NCBI RefSeq assembly: GCF_900198195.1
Contig: NZ_LT899436.1
Span: 2,199,001-2,263,000 of the forward strand
Source: Tenacibaculum jejuense
Lineage (GTDB): Bacteria > Bacteroidota > Bacteroidia > Flavobacteriales > Flavobacteriaceae
Direction of reading: 5' to 3'
Length of the DNA stretch: 64,000 bases
Each line of letters opens with the position of its first letter. Within the stretch, counting starts at the first letter, position 1. Below the pieces are notes generated by a model that made no database searches, had not been told where the DNA came from, and was given only the letters and a program-made list of their open reading frames with translations. Positions 23,627-31,926 of the stretch are shown one piece after another. The translations under genes were made by a program, and so were the position numbers.

Positions 23627-24230
23627 AAATATCATTTTCGATTTTGGTGATGTATTCATCAATCTTGATAAACAAGCTACTTATGTAGCATTAGCCAAAT
23701 TAGGTGTAAATGAAGTTTCAGAATCTATGATGCAAGTGTATTACGATTATGAAATGGGATTAATGACAACTGAAGAATTTGTTGGATATTTTCATAATGA
23801 ATTCAAAATAGATAAAGAAGCTTTGATTGATGCGTGGAATGCTATTTTATTAGATTTTCCATTACACAGACTTAAATTTTTAAAAGAATTAGCTGATTCG
23901 AAAAAGTACCGCCTGTTTTTGTTAAGTAACACAAATGATCTACATATTTCTTGGATTCAGGAGAATTGGGGAGATGCATTATATAATGAGTTTAAATCTT
24001 GTTATGAACAATTTTATTTATCTCATGAAATCAATTTAAGAAAGCCCAACGACAATATTTATGAATTTGTTTTAAATGAAAATCAATTAGTTGCAGAACA
24101 AACGTTCTTTATAGATGATACTAAAGAGAATACAGATACTGCAAAGAAATTAGGAATTAAGGTTTGGAATATAGATCCTGCTAACGAAGATGTTGTAGGT
24201 TTGTTGTCGAGAGAGGAATTTAGCCTATGA
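23619..24230 (+). CDS. HAD-superfamily hydrolase (subfamily IA, YihX-like)
   Basis: 203 residues with HAD motifs: IIFDFGDVFINLD (nucleophile Asp; the second Asp is replaced by Gly, as in YihX-type proteins), LFLLSNTND (motif II), LRKPNDNIYEF (motif III Lys) and FFIDDTKENTDTAKKLGI (motif IV). Probably a small-molecule phosphatase; the E. coli YihX relative acts on alpha-D-glucose-1-phosphate. Its position between ribD and a transporter raises the possibility of dephosphorylating the riboflavin intermediate, a step often assigned to HAD enzymes, but that is inference only. Overlaps ribD by 8 bases and the next gene by 4. Confidence 0.9.
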   Translation: MIKNIIFDFGDVFINLDKQATYVALAKLGVNEVSESMMQVYYDYEMGLMTTEEFVGYFHNEFKIDKEALIDAWNAILLDFPLHRLKFLKELADSKKYRLFLLSNTNDLHISWIQENWGDALYNEFKSCYEQFYLSHEINLRKPNDNIYEFVLNENQLVAEQTFFIDDTKENTDTAKKLGIKVWNIDPANEDVVGLLSREEFSL

Positions 24231-25099
24231 TTTATTTAGTTTTAAGTATTTTAATATCGAGTAGTTTATATGTAATTTTTAAACTATTCGAGAAATTTAA
24301 GGTAGATACATTTCAAGCTATAGTAGTAAATTATATAGTAGCTTTTTCCATTGGATATTTATATTCTCCTGTAAAACTACCAATACAAGAAATACCTAGT
24401 CAACCATGGTTTTTAGGAGCCTGTTTTTTAGGTTTTTTATTTATCACCATTTTTAATTTAATGGCTTTAACTTCACAAAAAAATGGACTTTCAGTAGCAT
24501 CTGTTTCAGGAAGAATGGCTGTAGTTATTCCAATTATTTTTGGGGTGTTCTTATATAATGAAAGCGTTACTATTATTAAAGTTATAGGAATTTTATTAGC
24601 GCTAATTGCAGTTTATTTAACTTCAGTTAAAAAGAATAATGATAAAACAGGAAATAGCTCTCTATTATTTCCAGCTTTATTATTTTTAGGATCAGGAGCA
24701 ATAGATACGTTACTTAAATACACAGAAGTGAATCATGTATCAGAAGAAAACGTGTCTATCTTTTCGGCTTCAATCTTTGGAATTGCTTTTGTTTTAGGTG
24801 TTTTATATTTCTTATATCAACTAATTTTTGAAAAAAGTAACAATATCAATATTAAAAATGTTATTGCAGGAATAGCATTAGGTATTCCAAATTATTTTTC
24901 AATTGATTTTTTAATACGCGCACTAAAAATTGAAGGTTTTGATAGTGCAATATTATTTACAATTAACAATGTAAGTATTGTTCTACTGAGTACAATTGTA
25001 GGTTTGTTGTTATTTAAAGAAAAATTAGAGCGTAGAAATTGGATAGGAATTGTTATAGCAGTAGTAAGTATTATTTTAATTACAAAATATGGAAATTGA
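24227..25099 (+). CDS. EamA/DMT-family membrane transporter
   Basis: 290 residues with ten hydrophobic segments in two halves, the drug/metabolite transporter layout: MIYLVLSILISSSLYVIFKL, VVNYIVAFSIGYLY, FLGACFLGFLFITIFNLMAL, ASVSGRMAVVIPIIFGVFLY, VIGILLALIAVYLTS in the first half, and a repeat ending IGIVIAVVSIILITKYGN. The second half contains LLLFKEKLERRNWIGI, typical of EamA. The substrate cannot be predicted; efflux of metabolites is usual. ATGA overlap of 4 bases with the HAD gene and an 11-base overlap with the YigZ gene indicate strict co-transcription and probable translational coupling. Confidence 0.92.
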   Translation: MIYLVLSILISSSLYVIFKLFEKFKVDTFQAIVVNYIVAFSIGYLYSPVKLPIQEIPSQPWFLGACFLGFLFITIFNLMALTSQKNGLSVASVSGRMAVVIPIIFGVFLYNESVTIIKVIGILLALIAVYLTSVKKNNDKTGNSSLLFPALLFLGSGAIDTLLKYTEVNHVSEENVSIFSASIFGIAFVLGVLYFLYQLIFEKSNNINIKNVIAGIALGIPNYFSIDFLIRALKIEGFDSAILFTINNVSIVLLSTIVGLLLFKEKLERRNWIGIVIAVVSIILITKYGN

Positions 25100-25694
25100 T
25101 ACTTACAAAACGATAACTAAACCATCTGAGGAAACTTTATTTAAAGATAGAAACAGTAAGTTTTTTGGATACGCTTTTCCTGTTCAAACAGAAGATGATG
25201 TAAAAAAATACTTAGAAGAAGTAAAAAAGAAGCATCATACGGCAAGACATCACTGTTACGCTTGGCAATTAGGAACAGAAAATATCAGGTTTAGAGCAAA
25301 TGATGATGGTGAGCCAAATAATTCTGCTGGTCAGCCCATTTATGGTCAGATACAAGCATTTGAAGTAACAAATGTTCTTATAGTTTCTGTTCGCTATTTT
25401 GGTGGAGTAAAACTTGGCGTAGGAGGGTTGATTAATGCTTATAGAACTTCTGCTCAATTAGCTTTAGAAGCTTCTGAAATTATAGAAAAAACTATTGATG
25501 TACATTTTAAATTAAAATTTGCTTATGATTTAATGAATAAAGTACAACGCGTTATTAAAGAAAATAACTTGGAAATTCTGAATCAGAAACTAGAGTTAGA
25601 TTGTGAATACATAATTTCTGTCCGAAAAAAAGATGCTGAACATATTTTTAATACTTTTCAAAGTATATACAAATTAGAAATATCTAAACTATAG
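25089..25694 (+). CDS. yigZ: YigZ/IMPACT-family protein
   Basis: 201 residues. The N-terminal UPF0029/IMPACT domain is clear: FKDRNSKFFGYAFPV, KKKHHTARHHCYAWQLG, DDGEPNNSAGQPIYGQI and VSVRYFGGVKLGVGGLINAYR. The C-terminal domain is the ferredoxin-like DUF1949 region. Family members are linked to translation or amino-acid-stress control (eukaryotic IMPACT inhibits GCN2); the bacterial function is not firmly known. Overlaps the EamA gene by 11 bases and ends the ribD run. Length is normal for the family. Confidence 0.93.
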   Translation: MEIDTYKTITKPSEETLFKDRNSKFFGYAFPVQTEDDVKKYLEEVKKKHHTARHHCYAWQLGTENIRFRANDDGEPNNSAGQPIYGQIQAFEVTNVLIVSVRYFGGVKLGVGGLINAYRTSAQLALEASEIIEKTIDVHFKLKFAYDLMNKVQRVIKENNLEILNQKLELDCEYIISVRKKDAEHIFNTFQSIYKLEISKL

Positions 25695-25766
25695 TGTAAT
25701 CCCTAAAAAAGTAGTTGAAATTGTGATCAAGATATCTTTTTTGACTATTTTCATATTAATTTCCCT

Positions 25767-27113
25767 ATGCATAAAAGACATTTATTTTTCTTATTTTTTT
25801 GTTTTATAAATAACTTTGTATTCTCTCAAAATTATTTATACGAAACTGAACAATTCGGAATAAAAGGAGCAACTTTAGGAGGTTCCGTAATTGCAGGAGC
25901 AGACGATGAAAGTATGACTTTTTATAATCCTGCGGCAATTCACAAAGCTCCTTCTCAAGTAAGTATTTCTTTATTTCAACCAGCCATACGAACTTTTGGT
26001 TTTGATAATTTCTGGGGAGGAAATGAAACCAGTCAATTAAATACAAATTTTGATTTAAGACCGTCTTTAATCTCATTTAAAGTAAATGTAAAAGGGTTTG
26101 ATATAGCATTTATAAAAATTAGTAAAAGTGTTCTTACAGATGATTTTAGTGCCAAAAGAGAAACAGTAAATGGTAATAATTTAACAACACAATTTTTCGA
26201 ATATAAATATACAGGTGAAGATAGTTGGTTTGGAATAGGGACTAGTTTCAAAATTGGACCAAAAATACATTTAGGTGTCAGTCAATTTTTAACAGTAGCA
26301 GACTTTACATATGATAACAATATTTTAATTGAAGAGGCTGATATGACAAATAACTCCGCTATGTCGAATAGTTTCTTTAATTCTCAACAAACAAGTAATT
26401 ACGGAGATATTGGTTTTATTACCAAATTTGGTTTTTTATATGATTCAAATAAGCACGATTTTGGAGTTACTATAACCACACCTAAATATTTAAGATTAGA
26501 TAACAATGGAGAGTTTACAAGTACTCTAGTAAATATTGATAATTCTACTAATGAATCGTTTCAAATTATAGACAACGATATAGATACAGAAATTAAAACA
26601 CCATGGAAATTTTCCTTAGGTTATAGTTATTTATTTGAAACGGGGAGTAAATTATGGGCTACAGCTAGTTATTATTCTAGTATTTCAGAATATGAAATGG
26701 GAGTTATAGAATCTACAAGTAATAATGCTTCTTGGGTAAATGGAAGCGAAGGTGTGTTCAATGTCGGAGTAGGTTATTCAAGAAAAATCAACAATAAAAT
26801 TGAAATTTCTGGTGGATTAAGAACCAATAATTTTGCGTATAGAAATAGACAATCTGTAAATAATGAACTTAGAAATACAATTTTAGATGGAAATCATATT
26901 CATTTTGTAGTGGGAACTAAATTTGAATTCAGAAGACACAACGTTCTTGTCGGATTAGATTGGGGAACTCTAGTAGAAGCTCCAGGAGAAGGAAATTTTC
27001 AATTTTTAAATAATATTGGAAGATTAAGCCCTAATTTAAGAGGATTGAAAAAGAATAATATTAATGTATTACTAACTTACAGATTCATTATTGATGAACT
27101 GATTAAATTATAA
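25767..27113 (+). CDS. FadL/OmpP1-type outer-membrane transport protein
   Basis: 448 residues. A signal peptide ends at VFSQ, followed by NYLYETEQFGIKGATLGGSVIAGADDESMTFYNPAAIHK, which matches the N-terminal hatch of FadL/TodX proteins (NPAA). The rest alternates in barrel strands, and the C-terminus runs NINVLLTYRF and on. The family carries hydrophobic compounds such as long-chain fatty acids across the outer membrane; the cargo here is not known. The following gene is 18 bases downstream and could be co-transcribed. Confidence 0.9.
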   Translation: MHKRHLFFLFFCFINNFVFSQNYLYETEQFGIKGATLGGSVIAGADDESMTFYNPAAIHKAPSQVSISLFQPAIRTFGFDNFWGGNETSQLNTNFDLRPSLISFKVNVKGFDIAFIKISKSVLTDDFSAKRETVNGNNLTTQFFEYKYTGEDSWFGIGTSFKIGPKIHLGVSQFLTVADFTYDNNILIEEADMTNNSAMSNSFFNSQQTSNYGDIGFITKFGFLYDSNKHDFGVTITTPKYLRLDNNGEFTSTLVNIDNSTNESFQIIDNDIDTEIKTPWKFSLGYSYLFETGSKLWATASYYSSISEYEMGVIESTSNNASWVNGSEGVFNVGVGYSRKINNKIEISGGLRTNNFAYRNRQSVNNELRNTILDGNHIHFVVGTKFEFRRHNVLVGLDWGTLVEAPGEGNFQFLNNIGRLSPNLRGLKKNNINVLLTYRFIIDELIKL

Positions 27114-27131
27114 TTAATTATAAATTTTGCT

Positions 27132-27755
27132 ATGGATTTGGAAGCTATAAAACACAACTATGCTCAAATGGAGAATTTTGAGCTAATTAAGTTGGCTAAT
27201 GAAATTGAAAAATTAAAAGAAGAAGTTATACCAATTTTAAAAAAAGAGTTATTAAAAAGAAATGAAACGTTAATTGTAGAAAAAATCGATGCTTTCCTAA
27301 ATCAGGATAAAAATAAAAAAGAAGTTAATTTAGAAGAATTAGTAGATATTGATGAATATGTAACACAACGCTTAGCTTCAGGAGAATTAATGGAAAGTAT
27401 TGTAGATGATTTAAAAAGTAGAGGAGTAGATTTAGTATCTAGAACTTTAGAAAAATCATTACAGCAAGAAAGTTATATTGATGGTTTATTAGAAAACTCT
27501 TCAAATAGATTCACGAAAGAACATTTGAAAAGAAAATATGCTATGAATGATGATGAGATAAGAATCATCCAGCAAAAAGTGAAGTTAAAGTCTCAAAACA
27601 ATATAACTGTTGGAATTTTATTAATAATTATTGGAGTAGCTTTTTTATTATTAGGAGGATTAAGTTCTGTTAGACATATAATTTTTCTAGTGACAATAAT
27701 TTTGTCAGGTATTTTTAGCTTAATTTCTGGACTTGAAAAACGAAAATCTATTTAA
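27132..27755 (+). CDS. Helical membrane protein of unknown function, two C-terminal transmembrane segments
   Basis: I do not recognise a family. 207 residues: a long charged helical N-terminus (about 1-150) with coiled-coil tendency (NEIEKLKEEVIPILKKELLKR) and a low density of aromatic residues, then two hydrophobic segments near 158-178 (ITVGILLIIIGVAFLLLGGL) and 183-202 (HIIFLVTIILSGIFSLISGL). The N-terminal bulk is therefore probably cytoplasmic, anchored at the inner membrane. It sits between a FadL-like porin and rpsA, with a spacer of about 200 bases before rpsA. No catalytic motif seen. Confidence 0.7.
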   Translation: MDLEAIKHNYAQMENFELIKLANEIEKLKEEVIPILKKELLKRNETLIVEKIDAFLNQDKNKKEVNLEELVDIDEYVTQRLASGELMESIVDDLKSRGVDLVSRTLEKSLQQESYIDGLLENSSNRFTKEHLKRKYAMNDDEIRIIQQKVKLKSQNNITVGILLIIIGVAFLLLGGLSSVRHIIFLVTIILSGIFSLISGLEKRKSI

Positions 27756-27822
27756 AAAAACTATCAATATAAATCTAGTTTAATATTTCTTTTAGTTTTT
27801 AGGATAACTAATTAATAATCCG

Positions 27823-27952
27823 TACATTTGCACGCCTTTTTACGACAACAGATGATTAAAAAGGTGAAAATTAATATTTATAAGTTTAATCTCTCTTTGT
27901 GTTATTGTCGTTAAATTTCTGAATAACAAAAAGATACAAATTTATTTCAGAC
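27823..27952 (+). promoter_or_regulatory. rpsA promoter and structured 5' leader
   Basis: TACATTTG at 27823-27830 is a perfect -7 box, 123 bases ahead of the rpsA ATG; a -33 TTG is not clear. The leader of about 115 bases contains a long-range 7-bp pairing ACGACAA (27842-27848) with TTGTCGT (27905-27911), enclosing AU-rich sequence. S1 autoregulates its own translation in several bacteria, so a folded leader is plausible, but no known motif is recognised. Confidence 0.6.
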
Positions 27953-29725
27953 ATGTCTGAAGAAACAAAAAAAACAGTTGATGCAACTGTAAATCCAGCA
28001 CAATTTTTAGCAACTTTTAACTGGCATAAATACGAAGAAGGTATTGATGAAGTTGATGAGTCAAAATTAAAAGAATTCGAACAAGCGTTAGAAGGAACTG
28101 TAGGTTTCGTAAATGAGCGTGATGTAATTGAAGGTGAAGTTGTACGTGTAACAGATCGTGATGCTATCATCGATATTAACTCTAAATCTGAAGGAGTTAT
28201 TTCTTTAAACGAATTCCGTTACAATCCAAATTTAGCTGTTGGTGATAAAGTAGAAGTATTAGTTGACAAAAGAGAAGATTCTTCTGGTCAATTAGTATTA
28301 TCTCACAAAAAAGCTCGTGTAATCAAAGCATGGGATAGAGTTAATAACGCACACGAAACTGGAGAAATCGTTAATGGTTTTGTTAAGTGTAGAACTCGTG
28401 GTGGTATGATCGTTGACGTATTTGGTATTGAAGCTTTCTTACCAGGTTCTCAAATTGATGTGAAGCCTATCCGTGATTACGATCAGTATGTAGAAAAAAC
28501 TATGGAATTCAAAGTTGTAAAAATCAACCACGAATTTAAAAACGTAGTAGTTTCTCATAAAGCATTAATCGAAGCTGATTTAGAAGATCAAAAACGTGAA
28601 ATCATTGGTCAATTAGAAAAAGGACAAGTATTAGAAGGAGTTGTTAAGAATGTAACTTCTTATGGTGTATTTGTTGACTTAGGAGGTGTTGACGGATTAA
28701 TTCACATTACAGACTTATCTTGGTCTCGTATCAACCACCCAAGTGAAGTTGTTGAATTAGATCAAAAATTAAATGTTGTAATCTTAGACTTTGATGATAA
28801 CAAGTCAAGAATTCAATTAGGATTAAAGCAATTATCAGCTCATCCATGGGATGCTTTAGATGGTGAATTAAAAGTAGGTGATAAAGTAAAAGGTAAAGTA
28901 GTTGTATTAGCTGATTACGGTGCGTTTGTTGAAGTTGAAGACGGAGTAGAAGGATTAATCCACGTATCTGAAATGTCTTGGTCTACACATTTACGTTCTG
29001 CACAAGATTTCGTACAAGTTGGTGACGAAGTTGAAGCGCAAATCTTAACTTTAGATAGAGAAGAGCGTAAAATGTCTTTAGGTATGAAGCAATTACACCC
29101 AGATCCTTGGACAGATATTACTACTAAATATCCTGTTGGTTCTCAACACGAAGGTACTATCCGTAACTACACGAACTTTGGTGTATTTGTTGAGTTAGAA
29201 GAAGGTATCGATGGTTTAGTATATATTTCTGATTTATCTTGGACTAAGAAAGTTAAGCATCCATCAGAATTTGCTTCTGTAGGAGACAAATTAGCTGTTC
29301 AAGTATTAGAATTAGATGTTGAAAATCGTAAATTAAACTTAGGTCACAAGCAAACTCAAGATAACCCTTGGGATGCTCACGAAGCTAAGTATAAGATTGG
29401 ATCTAAATTCGAAGGAACTATCACAAATAAGAATGATAAAGGAGCTACGGTAACTTTTGATGACGGTGTTGAGGCATTTGCTCCATCTCGTTTCTTAGAA
29501 AAAGAAGACGGTGGTAAATTAGCTAAAGGAGATACTGTAGAGTTTATGGTAACTGAATTTAGTAAAGAATACCGTAAGATTGTTGTTTCTCACACTTCTA
29601 TCTTCAGAGAAGAAGAGCAAAGAAATGTAAAAGCAGCAGCTAAGAAAGCTCAAGAATCTGAAAAAACTACTTTAGGTGATATCGGAGGATTAGCAGAATT
29701 AAAGAGAAAAATGGAAGGAAAATAA
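27953..29725 (+). CDS. rpsA: 30S ribosomal protein S1
   Basis: 590 residues, close to the usual S1 length for Bacteroidota. Five to six S1 OB-fold repeats are evident: around 48-115 (VNERDVIEGEVVRVTDRDAIID), 135-200, 215-285 (LEGVVKNVTSYGVFVDLGGVDG), 302-370 (VKGKVVVLADYGAFVEVEDGVEG), 390-458 (HEGTIRNYTNFGVFVELEEG) and a more divergent last one (FEGTITNKNDKGATVTFDDG). Binds mRNA near the start site and brings it to the 30S subunit. In this phylum, where Shine-Dalgarno pairing is little used, S1 is thought to matter more. Codon usage is that of a highly expressed gene. Monocistronic with its own terminator. Confidence 0.98.
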   Translation: MSEETKKTVDATVNPAQFLATFNWHKYEEGIDEVDESKLKEFEQALEGTVGFVNERDVIEGEVVRVTDRDAIIDINSKSEGVISLNEFRYNPNLAVGDKVEVLVDKREDSSGQLVLSHKKARVIKAWDRVNNAHETGEIVNGFVKCRTRGGMIVDVFGIEAFLPGSQIDVKPIRDYDQYVEKTMEFKVVKINHEFKNVVVSHKALIEADLEDQKREIIGQLEKGQVLEGVVKNVTSYGVFVDLGGVDGLIHITDLSWSRINHPSEVVELDQKLNVVILDFDDNKSRIQLGLKQLSAHPWDALDGELKVGDKVKGKVVVLADYGAFVEVEDGVEGLIHVSEMSWSTHLRSAQDFVQVGDEVEAQILTLDREERKMSLGMKQLHPDPWTDITTKYPVGSQHEGTIRNYTNFGVFVELEEGIDGLVYISDLSWTKKVKHPSEFASVGDKLAVQVLELDVENRKLNLGHKQTQDNPWDAHEAKYKIGSKFEGTITNKNDKGATVTFDDGVEAFAPSRFLEKEDGGKLAKGDTVEFMVTEFSKEYRKIVVSHTSIFREEEQRNVKAAAKKAQESEKTTLGDIGGLAELKRKMEGK

Positions 29726-29751
29726 TTCCTAAAACTCATTTAATATAATAT

Positions 29752-29782
29752 AAACCACTACTTTTTGTAGTGGTTTTTTTAT
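29752..29782 (+). terminator. rpsA terminator
   Basis: Stem AAACCACTAC / GTAGTGGTTT (29752-29761, 29767-29776), loop TTTTT, then a T run. Confidence 0.92.
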
Positions 29783-29887
29783 TTCTAGCAGAGTAGTAAT
29801 CACTATAATTTTCATAATAATAACTAGTTATTTTATACTTAGGCATTATATTTGTCGTTAAGAGTATCAAATTAAAAAATCTAAAAA

Positions 29888-30328
29888 ATGAAAAAAATTT
29901 TATGTATCGTGGCATTTGTAGCTTTTGCTTTTAATGGATTAGCTCAAGACGGTAAATTAAGGTTAGGTGCTAATGTTGGTTTTACTACAGGTAGTGGAAA
30001 TTCTTCTTTTGTTATTGGAGGAGATGTAGACTATTTATTTAATGTTGATAGTAAATTTGAAGTTGGTGCTGCTACAGGTATAGCTGTTGTTACTACTGGA
30101 AATTCGATAATTCTTCCTTTAGCTGGTGCTGGTAGATTCAAAGCAACAAATAAAATCGATTTAGGATTAGATATGGGATATGCTATCGGAATAAATAATG
30201 CTGGTAACGGTTTTTATTTTAGACCGATTTTTGAATACAAAATTAATAGTAATATGTCTTTCAGAGCTTCTTATTCAGGAGTTGATTCTGGAGGATTCTT
30301 AAATGCAGGCTTAATGTTTAACTTATAA
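29888..30328 (+). CDS. Small outer-membrane beta-barrel protein
   Basis: 146 residues with a signal peptide (MKKILCIVAFVAFAFNGLAQ) and a chain of short amphipathic strands: KLRLGANVGFTTGSGNSSFVIGGDVDYLF, FEVGAATGIAVV, ILPLAGAGRFKAT, IDLGLDMGYAIGI, FYFRPIFEYKI, MSFRASYSGV, FLNAGLMFNL. This is a compact eight-stranded barrel of the OmpX/PagP size class by appearance. No ligand or family name can be assigned. It is separated by terminators on both sides and therefore is transcribed alone. Confidence 0.82.
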   Translation: MKKILCIVAFVAFAFNGLAQDGKLRLGANVGFTTGSGNSSFVIGGDVDYLFNVDSKFEVGAATGIAVVTTGNSIILPLAGAGRFKATNKIDLGLDMGYAIGINNAGNGFYFRPIFEYKINSNMSFRASYSGVDSGGFLNAGLMFNL

Positions 30329-30350
30329 ACATAAAGTCAAAAAAGAAATA

Positions 30351-30380
30351 AAAAACACTGTATTTACAGTGTTTTTTTTT
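30351..30380 (+). terminator. Terminator after small barrel gene
   Basis: Stem AAAAACACTGTA / TACAGTGTTTTT (30351-30362, 30365-30376), then T run. Confidence 0.9.
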
Positions 30381-30427
30381 GCTTAGAATTTAGATGTTTA
30401 TATTTGTTGAAAACTGGAAAACAAAAT

Positions 30428-31816
30428 ATGACTTTAATCAAATCCATTTCAGGAATTAGAGGAACCATAGGAGGTAATACAGGAGATAACTTAACTCCAA
30501 TTGATGCAGTAAAATTTGCTGCTGCTTATGGAACATTTATAAAGAAGAAAAACAAGAATAAAAAAGATATAAAAATTATAATAGGTAGAGATGCTAGAAT
30601 TTCTGGTAAAATGATCAGTGGTTTGGTATCGGATACTTTAATTGGATTAGGAATAGATGTAATCGATTTAGGTTTATCTACTACACCAACTGTAGAAGTT
30701 GCTGTACCTATTGAAAAAGCTGATGGAGGAATTATTTTAACGGCTTCACATAACCCAAAACAGTGGAATGCTTTAAAATTATTAAACGAGAAAGGAGAAT
30801 TCCTTAATAGTGAAGATGGTAAACAAATATTAGAAATAGCAGATAATGATGATTTTGATTTTGCTGAAGTAGACGATTTAGGTGTTTACAAGAAAAAGAA
30901 AAATTACATTAAAAAACATATTAAAGAAGTTCTAAAACTTCCTTTAGTTGATAAAAAGGCTATTAAAAAAGCTAAATTCAAAGTTGTTGTTGATGGTGTA
31001 AACTCTACTGGAGGTATAGCTATTCCTGCTTTATTAAAAGAATTAGGAGTTAAATGTGTCGAATTATATTGTGAACCTAATGGGCAATTTCCACATAATC
31101 CAGAACCTTTAAAAGAACATCTAACAGATATTTCTGAATTGGTGGTAAAAAAGAAAGCAGATTTAGGTATTGTTGTTGATCCAGATGTAGATCGTTTAGC
31201 TTTAATTTGTGAAGATGGTTCTATGTTTGGAGAAGAATATACTTTAGTAGCTTGTGCAGACTATGTTTTAAGTAAAAATAAAGGAGGAAACACTGTTTCT
31301 AATTTATCATCATCAAGAGCTTTAAGAGATGTTACTGAAATTCATGGTGGAACTTACACAGCAAGTGCAGTAGGTGAAGTTAATGTTGTTCAAATGATGA
31401 AAGATACCAATACAGTTATTGGAGGTGAAGGAAATGGTGGAATTATATATCCTGATTCTCATTATGGTAGAGATTCTTTAGTTGGTGTAGCTTTATTTTT
31501 ATCTCATTTAGCACACAAGAAAACTTCTTGTAGAGCTTTACGTGACAGTTACCCGAGTTATTTCATGAGTAAAAACAAAATTCAGTTAACTCCAGAAATT
31601 GATGTTGATAAAATCTTAGCGGCTATGGCTGAGAAATATAAAAATGAAGATGTGAATACTATCGATGGTGTAAAAATTGATTTTCCTAAAGAATGGATAC
31701 ATTTAAGAAAATCAAATACAGAGCCAATAATTAGGATTTATACAGAGGCTATGTCTCAAGAAAAAGCAGACAATTTAGCTGAACGATTTATAAAAGAAAT
31801 AAAAGAAATAATTTAA
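30428..31816 (+). CDS. glmM: Phosphoglucosamine mutase
   Basis: Interconverts glucosamine-6-phosphate and glucosamine-1-phosphate for UDP-GlcNAc, peptidoglycan and LPS synthesis. The ATG at 30428 gives TLIKSISGIRGTIGG, the normal N-terminus, with an unlikely longer frame from 30404. Hallmarks: active-site TASHNPKQWNALK (phosphoserine Ser107), metal-binding DPDVDRL, substrate loop GEGNGG, and the phosphate-binding RKSNTEPIIRIYTEA near the end. 462 residues. The alpha-D-phosphohexomutase family also includes phosphomannomutase; GlmM is the best reading for a single-copy gene in this clade. Transcribed alone. Confidence 0.92.
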   Translation: MTLIKSISGIRGTIGGNTGDNLTPIDAVKFAAAYGTFIKKKNKNKKDIKIIIGRDARISGKMISGLVSDTLIGLGIDVIDLGLSTTPTVEVAVPIEKADGGIILTASHNPKQWNALKLLNEKGEFLNSEDGKQILEIADNDDFDFAEVDDLGVYKKKKNYIKKHIKEVLKLPLVDKKAIKKAKFKVVVDGVNSTGGIAIPALLKELGVKCVELYCEPNGQFPHNPEPLKEHLTDISELVVKKKADLGIVVDPDVDRLALICEDGSMFGEEYTLVACADYVLSKNKGGNTVSNLSSSRALRDVTEIHGGTYTASAVGEVNVVQMMKDTNTVIGGEGNGGIIYPDSHYGRDSLVGVALFLSHLAHKKTSCRALRDSYPSYFMSKNKIQLTPEIDVDKILAAMAEKYKNEDVNTIDGVKIDFPKEWIHLRKSNTEPIIRIYTEAMSQEKADNLAERFIKEIKEII

Positions 31817-31820
31817 TCTG

Positions 31821-31846
31821 AATCCTGCATAAACGCGGGATTTTTT
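31821..31846 (+). terminator. glmM terminator
   Basis: Stem AATCCTGC / GCGGGATT (31821-31828, 31835-31842; one G-U pair), loop ATAAAC, then TTTT. Confidence 0.8.
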
Positions 31847-31926
31847 ATTACCATACAAATTTAGTAGGATTGTTAAATATTCAATAAGAAATTTAAGAAT
31901 CGAAATTTTTTATAGAAATTCGTAAT

